Position numbers and translations under genes: made by a program. 64,000 nucleotides of DNA from Methanobrevibacter arboriphilus (lineage in GTDB: Archaea > Methanobacteriota > Methanobacteria > Methanobacteriales > Methanobacteriaceae): contig NZ_AP019779.1 of assembly GCF_019669925.1 (NCBI RefSeq), positions 1-64,000 of the forward strand, written 5' to 3'. Below are positions 15,301-22,909 of the stretch, one piece after another (the stretch's first letter is position 1; the number at the start of each line of letters is the position of its first letter). The notes beneath the pieces were generated by a model. The model searched no databases, was not told the origin of the DNA, and saw only the letters and a list, made by a program, of their open reading frames with translations.

Positions 15301-18101
15301 CTGTCGAGTATAATAGGATTATTGCTCCTGTTGGAGTGAATCTCAATGGTTATGATAATGGTAGTAGTTTTGATTTTAATTGGTGGGGTGTTAATGATAT
15401 AACTGGTAAAACTTTAAGTATTAATACTAATAATCATTATATTTTGAGAATTACTAATCTTACTAGTTTGGATAATCTTCAATCAGGTGATAATGTTTCA
15501 TTCGCATTTTTAGTGCTTAATACTACTTTAAAAAATGACGGTGTTGAGAATTTACCTTATTTTGCTTTGAATGGTACTTTTAATGGTAATAGTTATGATA
15601 CTAGTCGTGATGATTCATTTGAAGATAATTTTACTGTGTCTTCTGGTACTCAAGTAGTTGCTGCAACTTTAGATAATCAATATGCAATTCTAGCATTTAA
15701 TACAAATTCTAGTATCATTGTTTCTGATGTTAGTATTGGTGATAAAGCTGTTATTAGTGGTCAATTAAGTAATTATACTGGTGATGGTTCTGATTTGTTG
15801 AATGTTACTGTGGATGGAAACGTTTATAGTGATGTTAATATTAATAGTACTGGTGGTTGGAGTCTTAATTACACTACTAACAGAACAGGAAACATTACTG
15901 TAACTGTTAATTATCTTGGTAATGATAATTACACAAGTTTTACTAACAATACAAATTTCACTGTGTATAAAAACAGTACTAACAGTACTATCAATGTAGG
16001 TAATGTTCAAATTGGAACTAATGCTACTATTACAGGTCAACTTGAGGGTTATACTGGTAATGGTTCTGATTTGTTGAATGTTACTGTTGATGGAAATGTT
16101 TATAGTGATGTTAATATTAATAGTACTGGTGGTTGGAGTCTTAATTACACTACTAACAGAACAGGAAACATTACTGTAACTGTTAATTATCTTGGTAATG
16201 ATAATTACACAAGTTTTACTAATAATACAAATTTCACTGTGTCTAAAAACAGTACTAACAGTACTATCAATGTAGGTAATGTTCAAATTGGTACTAATGC
16301 TACTATTACTGGTCAGTTAGCTAATTATACTGTTATAAGTAGTGTTAATGTTACTGTGGATGGTAAATTGTATAGTAATGTTGATGTGGATTCTAATGGT
16401 GGTAATTGGACTGTAAACCATTTAACTAATCATACAGGAACTTATATTGTTACTGTTAGTTATAATGAGTCTGATTCTGGTAATTATACTAGTTTCACTA
16501 ATACTACAACCTTTGAAGTGTTGAAAAACAGTACTAACAGTACTATACTTGTGGATGATGTTCAGGTTGGTGATACTGTGGTTATTACTGGTGTTTTAGC
16601 TAATTATACTGTTATAAGTAGTGTGAATGTTACTGTGGATGGTAAATTGTATAGTAATGTTGATGTGGATTCTAATGGTGGTAATTGGACTGTAAGCCAT
16701 TTAACTAATCATACAGGAACTTACACTGTTACTGTTAGTTATACTGAGTCTGATTCTGGTAATTACACAGCATTTACTAATACTACTAGTTTTGCTGTGT
16801 TTAAAAACAGTACTAACAGTACTATACTTGTGGATCCTTCTAGTGTTCATGTTGGTGATACTGCAGTTATTACTGGTCAGCTAGCTAATTACACTGTTAT
16901 TGGTAGTGTGAATGTTACTGTGGATGGTAAATTGTATAGTAATGTTGTTGTGGATTCTAATGGTGGTAATTGGACTGTAAGCCATTTAACTAATCATACA
17001 GGAACTTACACTGTTACTGTTAGTTATACTGAGTCTGATTCTGGTAATTATACTAGTTTTACTAATACTAGTAGTTTTAATGTGTTGAAAAATAGTACTA
17101 ACAGTACTATACTTGTGAATAATGTTCAAATTGGTACTAATGCTAGTATTAGTGGTACTTTATCTGATGAGAATGGTAATCTTATAGTTAATGTTAATAT
17201 TACTGTTACTATTGAGGGTGAAACTTTTAGTATAGCTACTAATGATTTTGGTGCTTGGAACCTTATTTATACTCCTCATCATGATGGTGAGTTCTTTGTT
17301 AATGTTAGCTGGATTGGTAATGATAATTACACAGGTTTTACTAATACTACTAGTTTTAATGCTAAGTTAGCTAGTGATTCTTCTATTAATATTCCTGGAA
17401 CTGTTAAATTTAATCAAGCAGTTTCAATTTCTGGTCTTTTAACTGATCAGAATGACAATTCGATAGCTGATGCTAATTTAGAACTTATTATTGATGGTGA
17501 AGCTTTTAATGTGACTACTGATTCTGATGGTGTTTGGAGTTTAAATTACACTCCAAAGCATGCTGGAGTCTTTGACTTATCCTTAATTTATCTTGGTGAT
17601 GATCTTTATGATGGATTCATTGAGAATAAGACTTTCACTGTTAATAAGTTAGCTACTAATTCCATAGTTAATATTCCTACTAATGTTAAATTGGGTGAGA
17701 CTATCATAATTAGTGGTAAAGCTTATGATGAAAACGGTGATCCATTAGCTAATATTCCTATTACTGTTACAGTAAATGGTAATGTTTATACTTTAAGAAC
17801 TGATTCTAGTGGTTTTTGGAGTTTAAAATATAAACCAACCCACACAGGTAAAACTAGTGTTAAAGTGTTTTTTAATGGAAACAGTGATTATCTTGGTTTC
17901 ATTAATAGTTTTAGCTTTAATGTGAAGGATAACAATACTAACCATACCAATCATACTAACCATACTAATAATAGTAACATTACTAATGGTACTGGTAATT
18001 TTGGTTTTGCTTCTATGAAGAAGACTGGAATTCCTGTAATTAGTGTTGTTTTAGTTTTGATAGGTATTTTTGTAGTTAGTTTTAGAAGAAAACAGGATTA
18101 A
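12312..18101 (+). CDS. giant adhesin-like protein (beta-helix + Ig-like repeats)
   Basis: 1929-residue surface protein. Signal peptide at residues 1-38 (ends V-S-S-V-S-A-D-E). Residues about 40-215 are an irregular parallel beta-helix (NosD/Pmp-like). Residues about 218-925 hold 27 tandem units of 24-31 residues with consensus T-N-I-S-F-T-D-N-N-I-T-G-T-S-G-Y-G-V-Y-L. Eight Ig-like repeats (Big_3 type, about 95 residues) follow from about 1135 to 1880, then an N-H-T linker and the C-terminal anchor M-K-K-T-G-I-P-V plus hydrophobic helix and R-R-K. Very high Asn/Thr/Ser content suggests heavy glycosylation. A strong AGGAGGTGA site precedes the ATG. Likely phase-variable through the upstream G tract. 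Ligand unknown; probably cell-cell or host/partner contact. Confidence 0.92.
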   Translation: MMKNKIMKSILFRDKCFISFLFVLGFLLLFSVSSVSADEYYFNSDNITNESFQGVIDNNTPDEVIINLDDGEYSLGQINITRNATIQGKSSGNVKINGSGILFNITASNVKLINLTITGYTSAVIGNSSDLTVTGNNITTSGISINISSSGDNLTNISIKDNVIFSSFSNGNYGAVFVNGNGMAISFVFFINNSIRCNDTNNFNGVLVNSKGLRNLTFFGNNITGTDHGVYLNASSSNNTNISFTDNNITGTTFGVYLFAYRSSINTNISFTDNNITGTYYGVVLYVYNSSINTNIIFTDNNITGKSGVDLAAYNSSINTNIIFTNNNITGTSGYGVDLLAYSSNNTNISFTNNNITGTSGVYLVAYSSNNTNIIFTDNNITGTSRGVYLGAYSSSINTNISFTNNNITGRSGYGVYLAAYSSSINTNISFANNNITGTSGNGVSLYVYSSSINTNITFTDNNITGNYSVSLSAYSSNNTNITFANNNIFANNNTGTSRGVSLIAYSSNNTNITFTNNNITGTSGNGVYLSAYSSKNTNIIFTNNNITGTSGYGVYLAASSSSINTNISFANNNITGRSSYGVGLDAYSSKNTNIIFTDNNITGRSGNGVYLYAYSSSINTNITFTNNNITGTYTGAYLYAESSNNTNITFTDNNITGTYGVGLDVNSSINTNIIFTDNNITGTSVYGVILSAYSSSINTNITFANNNITGRDYGVYLNASSSINTNISFTDNNITGRDYGVGLEAYGSINTNISFTNNNITGTSGDGVGLYADSSSINTNITFTDNNITGTYSVSLSATYSINTNISFIDNNITGRDYGVYLNVFNSNNTNISFIDNNITGTSDYGVILNVFRSNNTNISFTNNNITSTSGDGVDLGATYSINTNISFTDNNIIGNNYSVVLHVDSSINTNISFTDNNIIGTDYGVHVRSYDGNVSGVMFLNNTINATGGSGFYFVNHYNVPINVTDFVIRGNTIFANNTGLNFSGLKTGSLVNVTVEYNRIIAPVGVNLNGYDNGSSFDFNWWGVNDITGKTLSINTNNHYILRITNLTSLDNLQSGDNVSFAFLVLNTTLKNDGVENLPYFALNGTFNGNSYDTSRDDSFEDNFTVSSGTQVVAATLDNQYAILAFNTNSSIIVSDVSIGDKAVISGQLSNYTGDGSDLLNVTVDGNVYSDVNINSTGGWSLNYTTNRTGNITVTVNYLGNDNYTSFTNNTNFTVYKNSTNSTINVGNVQIGTNATITGQLEGYTGNGSDLLNVTVDGNVYSDVNINSTGGWSLNYTTNRTGNITVTVNYLGNDNYTSFTNNTNFTVSKNSTNSTINVGNVQIGTNATITGQLANYTVISSVNVTVDGKLYSNVDVDSNGGNWTVNHLTNHTGTYIVTVSYNESDSGNYTSFTNTTTFEVLKNSTNSTILVDDVQVGDTVVITGVLANYTVISSVNVTVDGKLYSNVDVDSNGGNWTVSHLTNHTGTYTVTVSYTESDSGNYTAFTNTTSFAVFKNSTNSTILVDPSSVHVGDTAVITGQLANYTVIGSVNVTVDGKLYSNVVVDSNGGNWTVSHLTNHTGTYTVTVSYTESDSGNYTSFTNTSSFNVLKNSTNSTILVNNVQIGTNASISGTLSDENGNLIVNVNITVTIEGETFSIATNDFGAWNLIYTPHHDGEFFVNVSWIGNDNYTGFTNTTSFNAKLASDSSINIPGTVKFNQAVSISGLLTDQNDNSIADANLELIIDGEAFNVTTDSDGVWSLNYTPKHAGVFDLSLIYLGDDLYDGFIENKTFTVNKLATNSIVNIPTNVKLGETIIISGKAYDENGDPLANIPITVTVNGNVYTLRTDSSGFWSLKYKPTHTGKTSVKVFFNGNSDYLGFINSFSFNVKDNNTNHTNHTNHTNNSNITNGTGNFGFASMKKTGIPVISVVLVLIGIFVVSFRRKQD
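12971..15090 (+). repeat. coding tandem-repeat array, about 27 units of 72-93 bp
   Basis: The beta-helix units of the giant adhesin are tandem copies sharing the core CAATAATATCACAGGAACAT. Unit length always stays a multiple of three. Composition switches abruptly at both borders: the array is A/C-rich on the plus strand while the flanking adhesin sequence is G/T-rich. One unit (about 13750-13800) carries an internal short duplication of a C-G-C-C-A-A-C-A-A-C stretch. Unit number probably varies by recombination or slippage. Confidence 0.9.
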
Positions 18102-18130
18102 TCAATACATTTAAAATTTTACATTATTTA

Positions 18131-18180
18131 GAAGGGATTTATCTTTTTCCCCTTCCATATTTTTTTATCTTTTTTTTTAT
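18131..18180 (+). terminator. hairpin plus T-run after the giant adhesin
   Basis: GAAGGG at 18131-18136 pairs with CCCTTC at 18150-18155, followed by long T-rich runs. It sits 30 bases after the adhesin stop. Archaeal termination mainly needs the T-run; the hairpin is an added feature. Confidence 0.5.
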
Positions 18181-18186
18181 TGAATC

Positions 18187-18230
18187 TTGGTTTATTTTTT
18201 TTTGTAATGGTTATTTTACTTTTTATCTTT
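18187..18230 (+). repeat. dispersed T-rich repeat, copy 2 of 4
   Basis: Same core as the copy at 12085-12135 (GGTTTATTTT, then TTTGTAATGGTTATTTTACT), here just after the terminator of the giant adhesin gene. The preceding bases TTGAATCTT resemble the flank of copy 1 (ATATCTT). Confidence 0.55.
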
Positions 18231-18382
18231 AATTTAAAGAGTATAAAATCATTTTCAAAAATAATATAATTTACAATAAGAATAATACAAATTTTTTGAC
18301 CAACTAAAAAAATGGATAATCTCACTTTTTCTAAAATTAATGCAAATTTTATATGACTTTCACTATAATTTTTTACAGTGAC

Positions 18383-18714
18383 TTAAAAATACTACATTTT
18401 TAATAATTTCCTTCTTAAACCTATTAAATCTTTTAATATTAACACATATAACTACATATATAATCTAAAGTATATAAAATAAACTATGAAGAATATAAAG
18501 AAAAAGATTAACAAAAAATACTTAATTGATTGTGCACCAATTATTTTTGTTCAACTAGTATATATACTAAAATAAACAATATTAGCATATTTTAAATAAT
18601 TTAAACATTTTTCAATTAAAATTAAGAATATACAACTTTGTTCATCGAAAATGTAATTGATGCACAGCCAATTAATAAAAAAAAATAAAAAAATTAATAT
18701 TCAGAAATCCTCTA
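18383..18714 (+). repeat. long direct repeat, left copy (interrupted by MITE copy C)
   Basis: Bases 18383-18525 plus 18676-18714 form a sequence of about 180 bp that recurs as an uninterrupted copy at 19581-19759, with few differences. The 146-bp element plus one TTAA accounts exactly for the extra bases. The two copies bracket the toxin-antitoxin pair and one small open frame, so recombination between them would delete the cassette. Confidence 0.8.
18526..18671 (+). mobile_element. MITE-like 146-bp family, copy C with TTAA target duplication
   Basis: The ends are TTGATTGTGCACCAATTA and, read inward from the right, TTGGCTGTGCATCAATTA (15 of 18). Each side is flanked by TTAA (18522-18525 and 18672-18675). 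The related sequence at 19581-19759 has a single TTAA (19720-19723) and no element at the same point: a natural empty site that defines ends and a 4-bp duplication. The perfect palindrome TAGTATATATACTA is at 18556-18569. Same length as copy B but different outer 12 bases, which still pair with each other. Non-coding, so any transposition depends on a transposase supplied elsewhere. Confidence 0.85.
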
Positions 18715-18739
18715 TAAAAAAATCCTCAAAAAAATATAA

Positions 18740-19129
18740 TTAATGTATTCTTACAATACTATCTTTATTCTCAAAATGTTCATCAAAAGATACAATTTCA
18801 TGAATATCTAATTCTTCCATTACAGCAATAGAAGTACAATCAGCATAACCAAGAGAACCATCATACTTTTTACAAATATTTATAGCTTTATTTTGAATCT
18901 CTTTATCAACCATATAAACATTATAATTATTATTTAACAAATGATACATTTTCTCAATTTCTTTTCCATCCATAATATCCACTAATCCATTTAGTGTTTC
19001 GAGTATTATAACATTAGAAATATATCTTTTAGATTTTTCTACTTTTGGAAATAAATTAAGTGCCTCATCATGCCATTGGTCATTATTAACAGTTAATCCA
19101 ATGATGAAACTTGTATCAATGAAAAGCAA
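18740..19129 (-). CDS. vapC: PIN-domain toxin, VapC family
   Basis: 129-residue PIN-domain ribonuclease. All acidic metal-binding positions are present: Asp5 (M-L-F-I-D-T-S), Glu44 (I-I-L-E-T-L), Asp97 (G-Y-A-D-C-T-S) and Asp116 (V-S-F-D-E-H-F). TTG start one base after the stop of the antitoxin gene on the same strand, the usual coupled layout. VapC toxins cut tRNA or rRNA and are held inactive by the partner. The pair lies between long direct repeats, suggesting it arrived or moves as a cassette. Confidence 0.88.
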   Translation of the reverse strand: MLFIDTSFIIGLTVNNDQWHDEALNLFPKVEKSKRYISNVIILETLNGLVDIMDGKEIEKMYHLLNNNYNVYMVDKEIQNKAINICKKYDGSLGYADCTSIAVMEELDIHEIVSFDEHFENKDSIVRIH

Positions 19130-19130
19130 A

Positions 19131-19361
19131 TTAATATTCTCCTCTTTGTCCTTTCCGTTTCAAATCAACAGCATTAGTAGGCTCAGGAGCCTCAGCTATT
19201 CCTATCATATCTCTTAAACTATCTTTTTTTTCATGAAACTTTATTATAATTCCATCTTTGATAACTTTAAAATCTATATCATCATTTTCATTAATATTTA
19301 AATCATCTCTTAACTTAGCTGGGATAAAAACTTCTTTATTTTTCAATTCTATGTCACTCAT
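19131..19361 (-). CDS. vapB: AbrB/SpoVT-type antitoxin of the VapBC pair
   Basis: About 76-residue protein. The N-terminal swapped-hairpin AbrB fold is seen as I-E-L-K-N-K-E-V-F-I-P-A-K-L-R-D-D-L, and an acidic/basic C-terminal tail would bind the toxin. The ATG at 19361 is preferred to an in-frame GTG at 19370 because GGTG then lies eight bases upstream. Expected to bind its own promoter as a complex with VapC; no clear operator was recognised. Directly precedes vapC. Confidence 0.8.
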   Translation of the reverse strand: MSDIELKNKEVFIPAKLRDDLNINENDDIDFKVIKDGIIIKFHEKKDSLRDMIGIAEAPEPTNAVDLKRKGQRGEY

Positions 19362-19419
19362 AATTATCACACCTATAAATATATTATTGTTTTATCAAAT
19401 ATTTATAATTAATTAATTT

Positions 19420-19581
19420 TTAGCTAACATTACTTTCATTATCACAAGATTTTTTAAAAAGTTTTTTAATTACAGGGTCATTAAAATCAAATTTAATACC
19501 TTTATTTTCTAAAAAATCAAAGCTATTATTAAAAATTCGAAAAATTTCAGCCCAATCAACCTTAAATAATCCTTTTTCCAT
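19420..19581 (-). CDS. small hypothetical open frame, possibly a gene remnant
   Basis: 53 codons from an ATG at 19581, beginning MEKGLFKVDWAEIF and ending with a Cys/Asn-rich tail. Composition looks protein-like (Asp/Glu/Lys with regularly spaced hydrophobics), but no ribosome-binding site is seen. Its start coincides with the edge of the long direct repeat, so it may be the remaining 3' end of a gene cut by the duplication. Not recognised. Confidence 0.3.
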   Translation of the reverse strand: MEKGLFKVDWAEIFRIFNNSFDFLENKGIKFDFNDPVIKKLFKKSCDNESNVS

Positions 19582-19759
19582 TAAAAATACTACATTTTTA
19601 ATAATTTTCTTTTTAAACTTATTGAATCTTTTAATATTAACACATATAACTAAGTATATAATTTAATGTATATAAAATAAACTATGAAGAATATAAAGAA
19701 AAAGATTAACAAAAAATACTTAATAAAAAAATAAAAAAATTAATATTCGGAAATCCTCT
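19581..19759 (+). repeat. long direct repeat, right copy (empty site)
   Basis: Uninterrupted counterpart of 18383-18714. The reading TACTTAATAAAAAAATAAAA at 19717-19736 shows the single TTAA at 19720-19723, where copy C of the 146-bp family sits in the other repeat. The poly-A after the TTAA is two bases shorter than in the left copy. Confidence 0.8.
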
Positions 19760-20052
19760 ATTATTTATCTTTATTTTTTAATTTTTTTTTATTATTAGAT
19801 AGTGGTTTATTTTTTTTGTAATGGTTATTTTACTTTTTATTTTTATAGGTATTTTTAGTTTCATTTTAATAATATTTTTAATATTATTGTTAGTATTATT
19901 TTTTAGGTTTTAATATACAAATTATTTGTAATACTATTAATTAAATATTAATAATTTTTTATTAAAAATAGTCAAATATATATCACAGTATGTATAAATA
20001 ACATACCAACATTTGTATGATGAATTTAACTTTATAAAAATGAGGTGACATA
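19760..20052 (+). other. promoter region of the DUF2193-type gene
   Basis: Begins with a dispersed T-rich repeat copy (19803-19845). Near the start codon it carries a short palindrome cluster: GTATGT (19988-19993), a TATA-like ATAAATA, ACATAC (20001-20006) and GTATG again at 20015. These may form an operator around the TATA box. Confidence 0.4.
19803..19845 (+). repeat. dispersed T-rich repeat, copy 3 of 4
   Basis: Core GGTTTATTTT followed by TTTTGTAATGGTTATTTTAC. It shares the left flank TTAGATAG with the copy at 55207-55245, showing that the repeat unit extends beyond the core. Confidence 0.55.
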
Positions 20053-21552
20053 ATGTTAGAACTATACAAAAAAATGGTAAACGAGGCTATAGCTGCTCAA
20101 AGAGCAGATGTTAGTACTGTTAAGAAAAATAGAGGTAAAGAATTTAAAGTTAAAGATGCTGCAAGTTATGTTAAGGTAGCCGGAGATATGAAAGCTATTG
20201 ATGGACAAGCTCAATCAGTAATTGATCTTCATGTAAATTCCGTTAATACACATTTTAATACATTAACTAGTTTGACTGATACTGTTAGACCTGAAGATGA
20301 CCCATTTGTAGAACACTATCAAACACCAGCTATTCTTGAAATCCTTTGTGAAGAAGATGAAGAATTTAAAAATAGCTTAAAAACTTTCATATCTACTATT
20401 GATGATTGTGAAGCATTAATAGGAAAAGAAGTAATTAGAAGATATGGTGGATTTTATGGTCCAACTTGTGTAGTTGATTTTGCTCTTATTCCTGGTAGTA
20501 CTAGTAATGTAGTTAATCAAATATTACTTGAAACTAAAATCCCTGAAGCTCATAAACAAGCTATTTTAGCTGCTAAATCTTGGGGAATGAATACTTCTTA
20601 TGGTATTGGGGAAGTTTTCTCTAATGAACTTGAATCTGGTACAACAGCTGCTGAAGCTGTCAAAAAAGAAATTGCAATGATTAAGAAAATTTATGAAACA
20701 CCTATTGATGCACAGGCTGAATTGATGGATGATTCTGGTCATACTTCTTTTGATGTTCGCAAATACATGTCAAAATATAAAAAAGAAATGAGAAACACTA
20801 CTATTGCTGCTGTTGAGGACGGTGTTCATTATGGAAATATTGTCACTGTTCCAGCTTATTGTGTAGGTGATATTTCTCATCATATAGCTCAATCAACTTA
20901 TAATATGTGTAAAGATGATATGATTATGGGTATTATTGAAGCTACAACTGATGTAATTGATAATACTTTAAATGCGAATCTTAATAATTATAAATCTGAA
21001 TTTGATGTTTTATCTTTAGCTACTGGCTCTTCTGCAGCAGCTGTAGAATATATCCTTGAATTAGATGGATTTAATGCTCCGATGATTGTTGATCTTCTAA
21101 CCAAACGTTTCCATAACTTTGTACAGCAATACCCAGATAGGGGTGCTGCTGCAGAACTTCATAATTGTGATTTTATGGATATGATATACAGAGGATGGGG
21201 ATATACTGATAAAGCAAGGAGAATGAGAAGTAGTGAAGATGAAGATTTAACTCCTATTGTAAATGGTTTTGAAGTTGATCTTGATCCAGTTAGAACTAAT
21301 GATATTGTTATGAATCCACAGAGATATACATATCCTGCATGTGCAATTTCTGTTAGATTTTCATCTCTTATGAGATTAGCTGATTATCCTTGTCTTTTAA
21401 CTAGTGAGCCTGTAACAGCTACTTTAATGACTAATATTATAGCTCTTCATAAAGATAATCCTGCAGCTCCTGTAAGAGGTTGTAAAAATTGTGCTTCAGC
21501 AGCTCTTGTAGACTTTAGACATCATTATTGTCAATGGAAAGAAGCTGTATAA
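20053..21552 (+). CDS. DUF2193-type methanogen protein, function unknown
   Basis: 499-residue soluble protein that I place, from memory of length and composition, in the methanogen family DUF2193. No catalytic motif is assigned. Visible features include Cys residues likely to be important (Y-G-P-T-C near 137, A-Y-C-V-G-D-I near 270, R-G-C-K-N-C-A-S-A near 478, H-H-Y-C-Q-W at the end) and His clusters (D-I-S-H-H-I-A). The paired cysteines of R-G-C-K-N-C and the nearby H-H-Y-C could bind metal. GAGGTGA lies before the ATG. It is followed after 214 bases by the aquaporin gene in the same direction. Family assignment is moderately sure; function is not known. Confidence 0.7.
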   Translation: MLELYKKMVNEAIAAQRADVSTVKKNRGKEFKVKDAASYVKVAGDMKAIDGQAQSVIDLHVNSVNTHFNTLTSLTDTVRPEDDPFVEHYQTPAILEILCEEDEEFKNSLKTFISTIDDCEALIGKEVIRRYGGFYGPTCVVDFALIPGSTSNVVNQILLETKIPEAHKQAILAAKSWGMNTSYGIGEVFSNELESGTTAAEAVKKEIAMIKKIYETPIDAQAELMDDSGHTSFDVRKYMSKYKKEMRNTTIAAVEDGVHYGNIVTVPAYCVGDISHHIAQSTYNMCKDDMIMGIIEATTDVIDNTLNANLNNYKSEFDVLSLATGSSAAAVEYILELDGFNAPMIVDLLTKRFHNFVQQYPDRGAAAELHNCDFMDMIYRGWGYTDKARRMRSSEDEDLTPIVNGFEVDLDPVRTNDIVMNPQRYTYPACAISVRFSSLMRLADYPCLLTSEPVTATLMTNIIALHKDNPAAPVRGCKNCASAALVDFRHHYCQWKEAV

Positions 21553-21640
21553 TATTTGTATAATATTATAGCTTTTTAAAATGTTTAATATCGTTGATTT
21601 GGGGTATTAGAAGAAATATTGTAGTTTATTATTTAATAAT

Positions 21641-21727
21641 CTATTATTTAAATTGTAATTTATTATCTAAATTATAATCTATTATTTAAATTGTAATTTA
21701 TTATTTAAATTATAATTTATTATTTAT
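21641..21727 (+). repeat. 19-bp tandem repeats between DUF2193-type gene and aqpM
   Basis: Four and a half units alternate CTATTATTTAAATTGTAAT and TTATTATTTAAATTATAAT, so the true period is 38 bp. They fill most of the gap before the aquaporin gene. The unit count could vary by slippage. Confidence 0.6.
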
Positions 21728-21766
21728 ATTTTTTCTATATTAGCTCATATTTTTTCAGGTGGTTTT

Positions 21767-22537
21767 ATGACCTGTGGAATTGAAAAAAAAGTCTTAGCTG
21801 AGCTTATTGGAACATTTTTATTAGTATTTTTTGGAACAGGTTCGGCTGTTGTTACTCTACTTATTACAGATACTTTTGATCCAGGTAATGTTGGTATTGG
21901 TGTTCTTGGAGGCCTTGGAGATTGGATAGCAATTGGGTTGGTTTTTGGACTTACTGTAATGGCTTGTATTTATTTATTTGGTAAAATATCTGGTGCACAT
22001 TTAAATCCTGCGGTTACTATTGGCCTTTTGGTTACAAAAAATATATCTTTAAAAGATTCTTGTTATTATTTTGTTGGTCAATTTATTGGAGCAATATTTG
22101 GAAGTTTAGCTCTTTTGGCTATTTTAGGTATGCAATCTGTGACAATTGGTGGTTTAGGTGCAACTGCTCCAGGTTTAGGGGTTAGCTACTCTCAAGCATT
22201 TTTTGCTGAATTTATAGGTACATTTTTCTTAATGCTTGTAATTATGGGTGTAGCTGTTGATAAAAAAGCAGATCCTGGTTTTGCAGGAATATCAATTGGT
22301 TTTACTGTTGCAGCAGTTATTACAGTTTTAGGGGCATTTACAGGTGCTTCAATTAACCCTGCTCGTACTTTTGGACCCTATCTAGTTGATTTATTGGCTG
22401 GTGGAGCAAATCTTTGGATTTTTTATCCAATTTATTTAATTGGTCCTATTTTAGGAGCAATTGTAGCAGCTTTAGTTTATTCCTATATTGCTAAGGGTAC
22501 TGATGTGTGTGAATTACCACAACCATTTCAAGAATAA
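21767..22537 (+). CDS. aqpM: aquaporin AqpM (MIP family)
   Basis: 256-residue six-helix channel. Both half-helix signatures are intact: Asn80-Pro-Ala in G-A-H-L-N-P-A-V-T and Asn197-Pro-Ala-Arg in S-I-N-P-A-R-T. Close in design to the AqpM of Methanothermobacter, which passes water, glycerol and possibly dissolved gases. The N-terminal Glu of the first helix (A-E-L-I-G-T-F-L-L) and its repeat in helix 4 (A-E-F-I-G-T-F-F-L) show the internal duplication. AGGTGG site before the ATG. Confidence 0.93.
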   Translation: MTCGIEKKVLAELIGTFLLVFFGTGSAVVTLLITDTFDPGNVGIGVLGGLGDWIAIGLVFGLTVMACIYLFGKISGAHLNPAVTIGLLVTKNISLKDSCYYFVGQFIGAIFGSLALLAILGMQSVTIGGLGATAPGLGVSYSQAFFAEFIGTFFLMLVIMGVAVDKKADPGFAGISIGFTVAAVITVLGAFTGASINPARTFGPYLVDLLAGGANLWIFYPIYLIGPILGAIVAALVYSYIAKGTDVCELPQPFQE

Positions 22538-22909
22538 TCTTTAATAGTTATTTTAGCTATTATTTATTTGCTATTTTAACTATTTTTTTAATTTTAATAT
22601 TAATTTTAATATTTATAGATTTTAATTTTTGAATGTTTTTCTGATTTTTTCTTTTTTATAGATATATGATTCTTTTTTAAACAAATTTTTGAAAATATTG
22701 TGAAAAATTATTTATAAAAAATTATTTATAATTATATAATATTTATTTTACAATTAGATTGTTATTAAAAAATATGAGCAAAATAAATGAAATTTTATCA
22801 AAACAAGGATATAGTATAGATTATAATTTAAATATAATGATTAATAATATTTTAAATAACAATGAATTAGATATATCTCTAAATTAATAAGATTTTTGGT
22901 GTTTAAATA
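22538..22909 (+). other. intergenic region before galE; tiny open frame not supported
   Basis: AT-rich. A 37-codon open frame (22774-22887, beginning MSKINEILSKQGYSIDYNLN) precedes galE by about 20 bases. It has no ribosome-binding site and is not called, though its composition is more protein-like than its surroundings. Confidence 0.35.

Larger units (their letters stand above)
18102..18739 (+). other. repeat-rich intergenic region after the giant adhesin
   Basis: Contains the adhesin terminator (18131-18180), a copy of the dispersed T-rich repeat (18187-18230), and the left long direct repeat (18383-18714) interrupted by the 146-bp element copy C (18526-18671). An open frame on the minus strand (18128-18325) is low-complexity Lys/Ile/Phe and is not called. 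The vapC stop at 18740 marks the right border. Confidence 0.6.

Noticed and set aside
15765-16286. 173-codon antisense open frame in the adhesin Ig repeats
   Set aside because: Ser/Thr/Ile/Asn-only complement of the duplicated Ig repeats; no start site or promoter.
22774-22887. 37-codon open frame before galE
   Set aside because: No ribosome-binding site and no recognisable feature; too short to support on sequence alone.
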